NCBI GenBank assembly: GCA_002506105.1
Contig: DAWU01000066.1
Location: forward strand, 1-36,561
DNA from: Methanolinea sp. UBA275
GTDB lineage: Archaea > Halobacteriota > Methanomicrobia > Methanomicrobiales > Methanospirillaceae
Direction: 5' to 3'
DNA length: 36,561 bases
Part shown: piece after piece, positions 24,212 through 33,007 of the stretch
How positions within the stretch are numbered: the stretch's first letter is position 1
How the letters are laid out: every line of letters begins with the position of its first letter
The notes under the pieces: generated by a model
Databases searched by the model: none
What the model was told of the DNA's origin: nothing
The model's input: the letters and a program-made list of their open reading frames with translations, nothing else
Position numbers and translations under genes: made by a program

Positions 24212-25899
24212 GGATCGTGTCTGCAGCAGACATGGAGAAGGTCAGTAGATCCGGGCTGCGGAAAATAAGGCCGGAAAAACCCCGGATTGCAGTTGGCCTT
24301 GCGACCTGCGGGATCGCGGTCGGGGGCATGAGGGTGTACGATCGCATCAAAGAGATCATTGGTGAGGAGAATCCGGACATCGAACTCGCCCGGGTCGGAT
24401 GTATTGGATACTGCAGGGAAGAGCCGCTCGTTAACATCACGATCCCGGGAAAACCGCTCGTCATCCTGCACAGGGTTACTCCCGGTGATGCGGAGGAGAT
24501 CGTCCGTGCGGTTGAAAAGGGGGAGGTCCCGGTGGAGAAAGCGCTCTGCCGGATCCCGTTGTGGGATCATATCACGGGATGCACCCAAGAGTATGGCGCG
24601 GGATTTGACGGAATCCCACGCTACGAGGACGTCCCGTTCTTCTCACACCAGAAGAAGGTGATCCTGCGGAATTCAGGCCTTATCAACCCTGAACAGATCG
24701 ACGAATATATCGCGATTGGCGGATATGCCGCCGCGTTGAAAGCGCTCTCGGGCATGGCCCCCGAGGCAATCATCGACGAAGTCGAGAAGTCAGGCCTCAG
24801 GGGACGTGGTGGTGCGGGGTTCCCCACCGGACTGAAATGGCGGATCGCCCGCAATGCGGAGGGGGACAGGAAGTTTGTCATCTGCAATGCCGACGAAGGC
24901 GATCCCGGGGCCTACATGAACCGGAACGAGATGGAGAGCGACCCCCACATGGTTCTCGAGGGTATGCTTATTGGCGCATACGCAATCGGTGTCAGCGAGG
25001 GCCTCATCTACATCAGGGCGGAATATCCTCTTGCCATCAGGCGCCTTCAGACCGCAATCGGGCAGGCCAGGGAATATGGGTTGCTGGGAAAGGATATCTT
25101 CGGCACGGGCTTTTCGTTCGATATAGGAATCGCTACGGGGGCCGGTGCATTCGTGTGCGGAGAATCCACGGCCCTTGTCGCCTCAATCGAGGGGAGGACC
25201 GGGCGGCCCCACCCCCGCCCGCCGCGCCTTACTGACCCCGGGGGCGGACTCTTCGGATACCCTACCGACCTTAATAATGTCGAGAGCTGGTGCAATATAC
25301 CTGTCATCATCAGTAAAGGGAGCGAATGGTATGCGGGAATCGGGGCTAAGGGAAATTCCGGCACCAAGGTCTTCTCCCTCGTGGGTAAGGTTGACCGGGT
25401 CGGCCTCGTTGAAGTTCCGCTCGGGACATCGCTCAACACGATCGTCTTTACAATTGGCAATGGCGGCGCCGGCAACAAAAAAGTAAAAGCCGTACAGACT
25501 GGAGGCCCCTCCGGTGGCTGCATTCCTGCACGACTGTTTGATACCCCTGTCGATTACGAGAGCCTGAACCGGATCGGCTCAATCATGGGTTCCGGAGGAA
25601 TTGTCGTCATGGACGAGGACACGGACATGGTTGACATTGCACGGTATTTCATCAATTTCGCGGCTTCGGAATCCTGCGGAAAATGCGTCCCCTGCCGTGA
25701 GGGGCTCAAGCACACGCTCCTCATTCTCAACAAGATCCTTGCAAAGAAAGCAACGAAGAAGGACCTCGAGATCCTCAGCGACCTGACAGAGACCATCGTC
25801 GCCACTTCTCTCTGCGGGCTCGGACAGACAGCCCCAAACCCTGTGCTGACCACCCTTGCGTATTTCAGGGATGAATACGATGCGCTGGTGAATCCATGA
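24208..25899 (+). CDS. NuoF/HydB-like FMN- and NAD(P)-binding diaphorase subunit
   Basis: A 563-residue flavoprotein. Residues 25-105 form an N-terminal thioredoxin-like [2Fe-2S] domain with C34 (ATCGIA) and C65/C69 (VGCIGYC), as in HydB-type subunits. The 51-kDa core follows: FMN-binding GLRGRGGAGFPTGLKW (196-211), NAD-binding NADEGDPGAYMNR (227-239), a SLBB region, and the [4Fe-4S] ligands C490/C493/C496 (SCGKCVPC) and C536 (CGLGQ). It ends there; the C-terminal two-cluster ferredoxin domain of bifurcating HydB subunits is absent. Electrons presumably pass between NAD(P)H on FMN and the iron-sulfur chain of the neighbours. The ATG at 24208 overlaps the previous stop as ATGA and is preferred over that at 24199. 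Confidence 0.93.
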   Translation: MRIVSAADMEKVSRSGLRKIRPEKPRIAVGLATCGIAVGGMRVYDRIKEIIGEENPDIELARVGCIGYCREEPLVNITIPGKPLVILHRVTPGDAEEIVRAVEKGEVPVEKALCRIPLWDHITGCTQEYGAGFDGIPRYEDVPFFSHQKKVILRNSGLINPEQIDEYIAIGGYAAALKALSGMAPEAIIDEVEKSGLRGRGGAGFPTGLKWRIARNAEGDRKFVICNADEGDPGAYMNRNEMESDPHMVLEGMLIGAYAIGVSEGLIYIRAEYPLAIRRLQTAIGQAREYGLLGKDIFGTGFSFDIGIATGAGAFVCGESTALVASIEGRTGRPHPRPPRLTDPGGGLFGYPTDLNNVESWCNIPVIISKGSEWYAGIGAKGNSGTKVFSLVGKVDRVGLVEVPLGTSLNTIVFTIGNGGAGNKKVKAVQTGGPSGGCIPARLFDTPVDYESLNRIGSIMGSGGIVVMDEDTDMVDIARYFINFAASESCGKCVPCREGLKHTLLILNKILAKKATKKDLEILSDLTETIVATSLCGLGQTAPNPVLTTLAYFRDEYDALVNP

Positions 25900-26723
25900 T
25901 CCAGCAGGAGATCCCGGGAAAACCCATCACAGTGACCATCAACGGGAAAGAGTATCGGGCTAATGAAGGCGAAATTCTCCTGTCAGTCGCAATACGGGAA
26001 AAGATCGAAATTCCGCATCTTTGCTACGAGGCATCACTCGACCCGTACGGTGCCTGCAGACTCTGCATGGTCGAGGTTGTCCGGAAAGGAAAAAGGGAGA
26101 TGGCCACGTCATGCACACTGCGGGCTGCTGACGGGCTCGAGGTTCTGACCGACACGCCGGAAATCGTAAAACACCGGAGCATCCTCTTCGAACTTTACCT
26201 TGCAGAGGCGCCCAAATCGGATGTAATCAGGGACATGGCGGCCCGTTACGGCGTGACCAGGACTCGGTTCCTGAAGAGGATCGAACAGGGCGATCCCCTC
26301 GGCAATAAGTGTGTCCTGTGCGGGCTCTGCGTAAGGGCCTGCAGCGAGATCATGGGAGCCGGTGCAATTAATTTCATCAACCGTGGTCCGTATACTGTGG
26401 TCAACACGCCGTATTACGCACCGAGCAGAGACTGTTTCGGATGCGGCGCCTGTGTCAGGGTTTGCCCGACGAATGCAATTGAGATGGAGGATGCCGGTGC
26501 AGAACGGGTCATGAAGTCATGGAGCGGTACACGGGTCCCGCTCTCCCCGTGCGAATGCTGTGGAAGATACTATGCGCCCAGGGAACTCTCTGCTTCCGTA
26601 CTGGCACGGCTGGATACTCCGTTGAAAGAAGAAATTGCACGGCTCTGCCCGGAGTGCCGGGGAAAACATATCGCACGGGAAGAGATCCTTGCAAAGCACG
26701 GAGGTTCAGCAAAGCATGCCTGA
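25896..26723 (+). CDS. NuoG/HydA-N-terminal-like iron-sulfur subunit without a catalytic domain
   Basis: A 275-residue electron-transfer protein. Residues 10-85 are a plant-type [2Fe-2S] domain (C43, C54, C57, C73). The His/Cys-ligated cluster region that normally follows has lost its cysteines (KHRSILFELYLAEAP). Two [4Fe-4S] motifs follow: C139/C142/C145/C149 and C180/C183/C186/C190. There is no hydrogenase H-cluster domain and no molybdopterin domain. Instead, the last 60 residues carry four or five cysteines (PCECCGRYYAP and CPECRG), suggesting a zinc or iron knuckle. It overlaps nuoF-like by ATGA and the CooC gene by eight bases. It most likely wires the CooF/CooS side to the flavin subunit. 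Confidence 0.9.
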   Translation: MIQQEIPGKPITVTINGKEYRANEGEILLSVAIREKIEIPHLCYEASLDPYGACRLCMVEVVRKGKREMATSCTLRAADGLEVLTDTPEIVKHRSILFELYLAEAPKSDVIRDMAARYGVTRTRFLKRIEQGDPLGNKCVLCGLCVRACSEIMGAGAINFINRGPYTVVNTPYYAPSRDCFGCGACVRVCPTNAIEMEDAGAERVMKSWSGTRVPLSPCECCGRYYAPRELSASVLARLDTPLKEEIARLCPECRGKHIAREEILAKHGGSAKHA

Positions 26724-27597
26724 TGCCCGCGCCAGGCAGAAAAAAATTCTCGATACTGCCCATAAAATCCAGCAAAACACCCGCAAAGAAACCGAGGAAG
26801 GGTTCAGGATCGTCATCACCGGGAAAGGGGGGGTCGGGAAGACTACTATCACTGCCCTCCTTGCCCACCTTTTTGCAGAGAAGGGATTCACTACTCTCGC
26901 CGTTGATGAAGATCCCCAGATGAACCTCCCCTTCGCAGTAGGGATACCTTGGGAAGAGAGCGAACGGATCGTCCCGCTGACACAAAACCTCGATTACGTG
27001 GAGGAGAAAACCGGTGCACGCCCCGGCGAGGGGTGGGGTCTCATGCTGACACTGAATCCGGACGTGTCCGACGTGGTGGAACGGTTCGGGGTGAAAGGGC
27101 CTGGCGGGGTGAACATCCTTGTCATGGGGACGGTCGTGCAGGCGGCAACCGGGTGCCTCTGCCCCGAAAACACGCTCCTTGAGTCCGTCATCAGGTATAT
27201 CAACCTCCGCGAGGGGGAAGTCATCCTCATGGATACCCCTGCGGGGGTGGAGCATTTCGGGCGGTCCATCGCAAAGGGTTTTCACCAGGCAGTGCTTGTC
27301 ACCGACCCAAGCTTCAACGCGGTTCAGGTGGCAGGGCACCTGGCACACCTGGCAAAAGAACTCGGTATTCCCCACATCCACCTTGTCATCAACCGTGTCC
27401 GGTCGGAAGACGACGTAAGAAAAGTCTGCGAGATTCTTGGCAGGAGCATGGACCTGTTCGCCGGTGTGCATGTGCTCCCTTATGATGAAGGCCTGATACG
27501 GTGCGAGCCCGATGTCAGGCCCCTGCTGGGGACGGGTTCGCCTTTCATTGATAGGTTGCGGGCGCTCCAAAGGACACTGGTACGCTTCGGAAAATAA
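26716..27597 (+). CDS. cooC: CooC-type nickel-insertion ATPase for CO dehydrogenase
   Basis: A 293-residue SIMIBI-class (MinD/ParA-like) ATPase that delivers nickel to CooS. It has the deviant Walker A GKGGVGKTT (residues 37-45), a switch region DEDPQMN, ILMDTPAGVEHFGR for Walker B, and the C-L-C pair C147/C149 that in characterised CooC proteins binds metal at the dimer interface. A 30-residue polar N-terminal extension is longer than usual. I chose the ATG at 26716; it overlaps the preceding gene by eight bases and gives a start close to the ATPase core, while the upstream ATG at 26635 would lie deep inside the NuoG-like gene. It closes the operon, which therefore carries its own maturation factor. 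Confidence 0.93.
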   Translation: MPDARARQKKILDTAHKIQQNTRKETEEGFRIVITGKGGVGKTTITALLAHLFAEKGFTTLAVDEDPQMNLPFAVGIPWEESERIVPLTQNLDYVEEKTGARPGEGWGLMLTLNPDVSDVVERFGVKGPGGVNILVMGTVVQAATGCLCPENTLLESVIRYINLREGEVILMDTPAGVEHFGRSIAKGFHQAVLVTDPSFNAVQVAGHLAHLAKELGIPHIHLVINRVRSEDDVRKVCEILGRSMDLFAGVHVLPYDEGLIRCEPDVRPLLGTGSPFIDRLRALQRTLVRFGK

Positions 27598-27717
27598 CGC
27601 GCCATTGAATCTCCCGAGATCGGGTATCCGAGTTATATTCACACCACAGGTGCCGAAAATACATTAAGGGCATTTCTTTCCCGGTATTGGAAATGAATAC
27701 ATGAAAAGGTTACATCA

Positions 27718-27730
27718 TTTTAAAAATATC
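27718..27730 (+). promoter_or_regulatory. TATA-like element of the GNAT gene at 27766
   Basis: TTTTAAAAATATC lies about 40 bases before the ATG at 27766, with a GGAAGGA ribosome binding site at about 27752-27758. Confidence 0.45.
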
Positions 27731-27765
27731 ATTGCATTATAGAAATTTGCCGGAAGGAAACGAGC

Positions 27766-28317
27766 ATGGCGTTTCACCTCGCGACAGAACGGCTGGTCCT
27801 CGAAGATCTTGGAGAGGAGGATCTTTCGAATATCCAGAAGATCGCCCATGATCCCGAGCTGATGCGATACGTCCTCATATGGCTTGAAAACGACGAGCAG
27901 ATATCCACATTCCTGAAGCGGGCGATTGATGAGTCAATACTGGCCGAAAGGATGGGATACGTCCTTGCGGCAAGGGTTGCCGGAACAGGGGAATTCGCAG
28001 GCCTGACGTTCCTTGAGATCGATCCCAAACTTCCAACGACCGGGGAGGTCGGGATTGTGCTCCTTCCGGAATACCAGGCGTCCGGGTACGGGAAGGAGAT
28101 CCTCCTGAAGTACATGGAGTTCGGGTTCAATACGCTCTCGCTCCACCGGGTGTTTGGCAAGTGCGACGAGCTGAACAGCGCCTCAGCCCGCCTGATGGAG
28201 CAGTGCGGGCTGATATACGAAGGTACGATCCGTGAGCATGTCTGGCTCCGGGATCACTGGCGGTCGACCCGGTATTACGGGATGCTTGCCGGGGAGTATG
28301 CGGCACTCAATCCCTGA
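27766..28317 (+). CDS. GNAT acetyltransferase (RimJ/RimL-like), intact paralogue of the pseudogene at 14363
   Basis: A 183-residue acetyltransferase of the Acetyltransf_3 (RimJ/RimL) type. It starts with LATERLVLEDL, has a central GEVGIVLLPEYQASGYGKEIL where Q-x-x-G-Y-G-K is the acetyl-CoA pyrophosphate loop, and ends with KCDELNSASARLMEQCGLIYEG and IREHVWLRDHWRST, the usual C-terminal strand and helix of this group. Members acetylate protein N-termini, ribosomal proteins or small molecules such as amino acids and spermidine; the substrate here is not clear. It has its own promoter and follows the CO dehydrogenase operon by 170 bases. The decayed copy 13 kb upstream shows the family was duplicated locally. 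Confidence 0.9.
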   Translation: MAFHLATERLVLEDLGEEDLSNIQKIAHDPELMRYVLIWLENDEQISTFLKRAIDESILAERMGYVLAARVAGTGEFAGLTFLEIDPKLPTTGEVGIVLLPEYQASGYGKEILLKYMEFGFNTLSLHRVFGKCDELNSASARLMEQCGLIYEGTIREHVWLRDHWRSTRYYGMLAGEYAALNP

Positions 28318-28396
28318 TTTTGGGAATACATGCTGGATGGTGGATGCCCTCCCAGAACACGGGGATCATACCGGCACCGGCCGGAGAAAAAAAGGA

Positions 28397-29962
28397 TCAG
28401 GAAGGAATCCTGACAAAAAACCCATTCCGGCCGGGCAGCTCATACTGTGCGAACCGGACATCCGTTGCAAACCCGGATGAACCGGCCGTGAACCTGACAC
28501 CGGTCCCGCTGTCCTTGTCAAGGAACGTATCACCATCGTAGGGAACGAGGATCAGGGGGTTGGCGAGGTGGCCAGGATATGCAAGGAGAACCTCATCATT
28601 CGCCTCAATCCGGACGGTGCCATAATAGTCCTGGGTATATGACCCTTCGTAGTAAGTAAAGGGGCGGGGTGGTTTTGCATCCGCGGGAGCCGGGGGAAGC
28701 CCTTCCTGGGGACCGATGACCGAGGCACCGGGTTTCATCGCTTCCAGGAGTTGCTCCTCAAACTCGCGATACCAGTCCTTCTGGATGGTCCCCGAGAAGT
28801 ACAGGTCATCCCAACCTTTCGTGATCGCCTTCTTGAGGACATGGCCCCCGGGGAATCCGTTCGTGAGTACTACGATCGCCATCTTCTCATCGGGATAGAG
28901 CACGATGTAGGTCGACACGCCGCTGGTAAGATCGCCGCCATGTTCAACCCGGACCATCCCGTGTGCCGCGGTAACCTCCCACCCGAGCCCGTACGCGACG
29001 ATGCTGGAATTGGTGGTTTTCCTGATGATATGGGCTCCGTGGGTCTCTCTCAGTGCATCAGGATCGATCACCAGGGCTCCGTCGATACTCCCCTCGTTCA
29101 GCTGGAGCCTTGCATACCTTGCCATGTCATTGATGGTCGAGCTTACCCCTCCCGCGGGGCTGTTCACATCGTTATCCATGAGTGGTCCCGGAATTGCCGT
29201 TCCATTCGTCATCGGGTAGGTGTCGGCATGGTCGGGAGCCCTGGCAAAGTCGTCGAACCGGGCGCTGGTGTTCAGCATCCCTGCAGGGACAAAGATCCGC
29301 TCTGAGATCAGTTCCTCCCAGGGCTTTCCCGCCTTCCTGGCAGCAGCCTCCGCGGCTATCGTGATATCGATGTTTGCATATGCATACTCGCGACGGAAGT
29401 CTCCCGTGAGCGTGACGTGCCTGAGACGTTCGATGATCTCCGGGCGGCTGTATTCCATCTCCTGGAGTTCGTCGCCCACATATTCAGGGAGCCCGGTTCG
29501 GTGGGAGAGGAGATCGAGGAATATGATGTGTTCGGTTATCCAGGGATCGGAGAGTCTGAATTCCGGATACCGCGATGCGATGGTGTCATTCCACGACAGT
29601 TCACCATTCCCTACCATGGAGGCAATCGTGGTTGTCGTGAAGGACTTCGATATGGACGCGATCTGGAACCGGGTGTCGGGCGTGACCGGATCCTTCGTCG
29701 TGATGTTCTTCACGCCGAAGCATCTCTGGTAAACGACCGAGTCGTTCTTCACGATGGCAATAGCCATCCCCGGGACCCCGCTTCTTTCGAAGGTCTGCTC
29801 GGCATAGGTATCGAACAGGGGGATGATGGCGGATACGTTATCGCTGCCATAATAGGTGCAGGATGACGCTGCTGTTTTTCCAACATCCTGCGGACTTTCA
29901 GGAGACATTACACAGCCGGAAAACATCATAGCGATGATACATCCCGAGAAGAGGAGAATCAA
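28397..29962 (-). CDS. Exported serine beta-lactamase-like hydrolase (lipoprotein)
   Basis: A 521-residue protein of the beta-lactamase/class C (PF00144) family. The N-terminus is hydrophobic with two Cys-preceded segments (LLFSGC, MMFSGC), consistent with a lipobox-type signal. Catalytic S103 and K106 lie in ASISKS, the Tyr motif in EYAYANID, and the third motif in VEHGGDLTSG. Residues 400-521 form a beta-rich C-terminal domain after an APADAKPPRPF linker. The start codon is TTG at 29962; no in-frame ATG lies upstream before the stop, so the N-terminus is uncertain. Such enzymes are esterases, peptidases or D-amino-acid hydrolases. Methanomicrobiales lack murein, so the substrate is not peptidoglycan of the host. 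A second member lies directly upstream on the same strand. Confidence 0.87.
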   Translation of the reverse strand: MILLFSGCIIAMMFSGCVMSPESPQDVGKTAASSCTYYGSDNVSAIIPLFDTYAEQTFERSGVPGMAIAIVKNDSVVYQRCFGVKNITTKDPVTPDTRFQIASISKSFTTTTIASMVGNGELSWNDTIASRYPEFRLSDPWITEHIIFLDLLSHRTGLPEYVGDELQEMEYSRPEIIERLRHVTLTGDFRREYAYANIDITIAAEAAARKAGKPWEELISERIFVPAGMLNTSARFDDFARAPDHADTYPMTNGTAIPGPLMDNDVNSPAGGVSSTINDMARYARLQLNEGSIDGALVIDPDALRETHGAHIIRKTTNSSIVAYGLGWEVTAAHGMVRVEHGGDLTSGVSTYIVLYPDEKMAIVVLTNGFPGGHVLKKAITKGWDDLYFSGTIQKDWYREFEEQLLEAMKPGASVIGPQEGLPPAPADAKPPRPFTYYEGSYTQDYYGTVRIEANDEVLLAYPGHLANPLILVPYDGDTFLDKDSGTGVRFTAGSSGFATDVRFAQYELPGRNGFFVRIPS

Positions 29963-30180
29963 TGTGAATGATCGGGAAATAGGATCAACCCCTTGCTCTG
30001 GATGGCTCTTTCTCTCATGGCATTTCAGGGTTGTGATCCTTTCTTACCAGCCCTGTTGATACTCCATGACTATTCCAAGGTAATATTCACTTGAACTGTG
30101 AATGACCGCTCTGCAGTCGGGCATAAAACATGAACACGTTGAAGGCGTTTTCATTGAAAAAAGTTGGGGTGAATTTTCAT

Positions 30181-32187
30181 TCATAGGCAGAATACCCAGA
30201 GCCTGTTCACATGCACCCACCAGAGCATGGCAACGAGTGCCATGGCGATGATGGTATAGTGGACCCGGTGCGGGAACGTCCAGTACTTCTCCTTCCATGC
30301 AAGTACTGCGAACGCAACGGTTGCAATGGTGAGTATCGCAGCGATGACCGGCACCGTGAGGACCGCAGTGAGAGTCCCTGGGATCTCCCGGGTCTGTATG
30401 TAGGTAACCAATATCCCTTCATTACCCGTGATCCATGGCAACAGGATATACACAAATGCAATCAGGAGAAGTGCGGCAATCCCTGCGCACCATCGAGCGA
30501 TCCGGGTGATTTTTGAATATGCTGGTTCGGGGATCGCATGGGTATGCCTGAAGAGGAAGAGCAGCGGCCAGAGCAGAACCGTGCCAAGGATTATCGCTGC
30601 GGCAGTCTTGAGGTTGTCCTGGAAGTCGGCAGTCATGAACCACGGCAGGCGGGAATAGACCATGACCGGGATATTCGTGTATGCGAAATATTCAACCGAG
30701 CCATCCGGTGCGGTATGGAAGACGATATTCCCCTTGACCGGTCGTGAACCGTCTGCAGGGAAGAAGATGCCGGACTCTCCCTCAATGTACTCGACTGTGC
30801 CATCGCTTGAGACCATCCGGAGCGTGCCCTCCGGGGTTGCGATGATTGTGATCGGGGACGGAAGCCCGATATATCGCTCGAACCTGGCATAGTTGTGCCG
30901 GTTCATCTCGTAGGTACCAGCATACTGCTGCAGTCGGGCTGATGCAGAGGGATCAGGTTCCGGGGATACGACGGATTCTCCTGGGTAATAGTGGTCCATG
31001 TACGCGGCAAAGAGCTCATCACGTACCCCTCGCCCGCCCGCACTGTTGCTTGACACAAAGAACCCGGCCTGTTCCTCGGGAAGGAGACAGAGGTTGGAAT
31101 GGAATGTATCCGTGTCGCCCCCGTGCCCGATCGTGCGCCGCCCATTGTAATACTGCTCGTAAAAACCAAGGCACATTCCGGAAACGCGGGGATCGACAGA
31201 ATATGCCCGGGAATGCATGAGATTCGCGGTCTCTGGTAAGAGGATCGTCACATTCCCGTACGTCCCGTTCTGCAGGTGGGCGATCAGGAATTTTGCCATG
31301 TCGGGGGCCGTTGAACTGATGCTTCCTGCCGGGCCGACCGTGAGGATATAATCCTCGGCGGGAAGGTTCTCGCTGTGGGCATACTTGTAGCCTTTCGTGA
31401 GCCTTGATGCAAACTCAGGGGGAAGATCCTGCCGGAGGTTCGTCTGGTCCATCCCAAGCGGGGTGAAGATGCGTGACTGAAGGTATTGGTCAAACGGCAC
31501 ACCGCTGACATCCTCGACCACGACCGCGGCAAGGGTTGCACCATAATTGGAGTACAGGGATACTCTCCCGGGCGGGTATATGCGGGCCGGGATATTCTCA
31601 GCGCAATACTCCTGGATCGATATGAGACTCTCGACATCTCCCCAGGTCATGCGAAGGCTCGTATCCTCAAACCCTGCAGTATGAGTCAGGAGGTGGCGCA
31701 TCGTGACCGGTTGCCCGGGGTACGCGTCCGGGATTTTGAAGTTTTTGAGGTAGGTGTTGACATTGGCATCAAGGTCGATCTTCCCCTCTTCCACGAGCTG
31801 CATTGCGGCTGTCCACGTGAAAAGTTTCGAGATTGAACCGATCCGGAAGATCGTGGTGTCGGCATCGATGGGAGTCCGGTTCGCGAGATCGTTATACCCA
31901 TACCCCTTGGCAACCACGAGCCGGCCATCCTTCACGACGGCAACAGTCGCCCCGGGGGCATTATACCGTGCAATGGCGGCGGGCATGACAAGGTCGAGGA
32001 ATGCCTCCACCTCTGCGGGATCGGAGGGGCCGTCTACGGGAGGTATGGACAATTCCGCAAGGGAATATCCCACCCCTGCTGCCACAACACCCACCTGTGA
32101 AGGAGATGCAGACACTGTGAGGACGAACAGAAAAGAGAAGCAGATGAGAATCACGGAGAGCTTCATAAAAAGGTGGATTGCACTCAT
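30181..32187 (-). CDS. Exported serine beta-lactamase-like hydrolase with C-terminal membrane domain
   Basis: A 668-residue protein. Residues 1-28 are a signal peptide or anchor; the beta-lactamase/class C domain spans about 60-385 with S118/K121 in GSISK, a tyrosine motif in SLYSNYG, and IGHGGDTDTF. A beta-rich domain follows (about 410-520), then four hydrophobic segments between 530 and 665, a layout seen in bacterial and archaeal serine hydrolases that look like membrane-tethered esterases or penicillin-binding-protein homologues. The ATG at 32187 is preceded by an AT-rich element (TTAAAATAAAA on the minus strand) at about 32200-32212; the ATG at 32166 is an alternative. It is tandem with the lipoprotein hydrolase but separated by about 220 bases. 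Confidence 0.9.
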   Translation of the reverse strand: MSAIHLFMKLSVILICFSFLFVLTVSASPSQVGVVAAGVGYSLAELSIPPVDGPSDPAEVEAFLDLVMPAAIARYNAPGATVAVVKDGRLVVAKGYGYNDLANRTPIDADTTIFRIGSISKLFTWTAAMQLVEEGKIDLDANVNTYLKNFKIPDAYPGQPVTMRHLLTHTAGFEDTSLRMTWGDVESLISIQEYCAENIPARIYPPGRVSLYSNYGATLAAVVVEDVSGVPFDQYLQSRIFTPLGMDQTNLRQDLPPEFASRLTKGYKYAHSENLPAEDYILTVGPAGSISSTAPDMAKFLIAHLQNGTYGNVTILLPETANLMHSRAYSVDPRVSGMCLGFYEQYYNGRRTIGHGGDTDTFHSNLCLLPEEQAGFFVSSNSAGGRGVRDELFAAYMDHYYPGESVVSPEPDPSASARLQQYAGTYEMNRHNYARFERYIGLPSPITIIATPEGTLRMVSSDGTVEYIEGESGIFFPADGSRPVKGNIVFHTAPDGSVEYFAYTNIPVMVYSRLPWFMTADFQDNLKTAAAIILGTVLLWPLLFLFRHTHAIPEPAYSKITRIARWCAGIAALLLIAFVYILLPWITGNEGILVTYIQTREIPGTLTAVLTVPVIAAILTIATVAFAVLAWKEKYWTFPHRVHYTIIAMALVAMLWWVHVNRLWVFCL

Positions 32188-32296
32188 AAATGATAAGGGA
32201 TTTTATTTTAAGATGGGGTATCCCAGCAAGATCCGGGAGATGAAACCTTAGATACTGTCAGCAACCGTATTCCATCATCTGGCAGGCGGTATCCGT

Positions 32297-33007
32297 TCAT
32301 GGATCTGCTACCTCCCGCAGGTATTGGGCGCTCTCGACAGCCCGTAACCTCTCAGGTATATAACGCCGGTACTGTTCTTCGGCAAGCACAAGGGGGGTCT
32401 CTTTCTCAATCCCTTTTGTCAGGTCCTGGAGGATCGTGACACTGGCACCGCGGGAGAGCCACCCCTCCATCGAATACCGGTTGCAGTAGTCAGACGCCAC
32501 ACCAAACAGGGTGATGTCGACCTCTGCCGCGAGGCTGCCCGGGAAGAACGCTTTCAGGAACTCATCGCGGGGAATGCATTCCGAGGGGGTATGTGGATCA
32601 TCCAGAATATGATACAAATTGTTATACACACATTTTTTTACAGGATCGGTACACTGCAGAGCCCGTTTCCCGGGATTGATCCACATGCTGAAATTGTTTT
32701 TCATCATGTACCGGATATTCGGAGCCCCTTTCAGATCGAGTGCGAGTTCCCAGTCCCACGTGTCGTATTCACAGTGGATGGGGAATTGCCGGGATTCCTG
32801 TGTTTCGTAGTATTCCTCCTTAAAGTGAGTATCGAGCACGATGAGGATGAGATCAAAAACATCCCCGCTCACCTGACGCAAAAAACCATTTGCAGGTTCG
32901 ATCAGGTTCTCTGCACCCGGAACATGCAGGTTCCCGTCTTCCTGGATAAAGCCATTCTGCATGTCGCCTATCTGAAGAATTGATACCCGGTTCATGATAT
33001 GATTCAT
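32297..33007 (-). CDS. Isochorismatase-fold cysteine hydrolase (nicotinamidase-like)
   Basis: A 236-residue hydrolase of the isochorismatase/nicotinamidase family. The catalytic triad is visible as D15 (GDMQNGF), K103 (MMKNNFSMW) and C175 (GVASDYCNRYSM); D59 and H61 (VLDTHFKEE) occupy the metal-site region. The protein may begin at M5 (32995), where the first strand RVSILQIGD starts. The insert between the metal site and the lysine (FPIHCEYDTWDWEL) is typical of nicotinamidases, so deamination of nicotinamide to nicotinate is plausible, which would fit NAD salvage. A pseudo-amidase activity on another substrate remains possible. Divergent from the phosphoribosyltransferase gene at 33252. Confidence 0.87.
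   Translation of the reverse strand: MNHIMNRVSILQIGDMQNGFIQEDGNLHVPGAENLIEPANGFLRQVSGDVFDLILIVLDTHFKEEYYETQESRQFPIHCEYDTWDWELALDLKGAPNIRYMMKNNFSMWINPGKRALQCTDPVKKCVYNNLYHILDDPHTPSECIPRDEFLKAFFPGSLAAEVDITLFGVASDYCNRYSMEGWLSRGASVTILQDLTKGIEKETPLVLAEEQYRRYIPERLRAVESAQYLREVADP

Noticed and set aside
26509..27642. Long (377-codon) minus-strand open frame opposite the NuoG-like and cooC genes
   Set aside because: Shadow of the coding strand; no start signal and no domain content.
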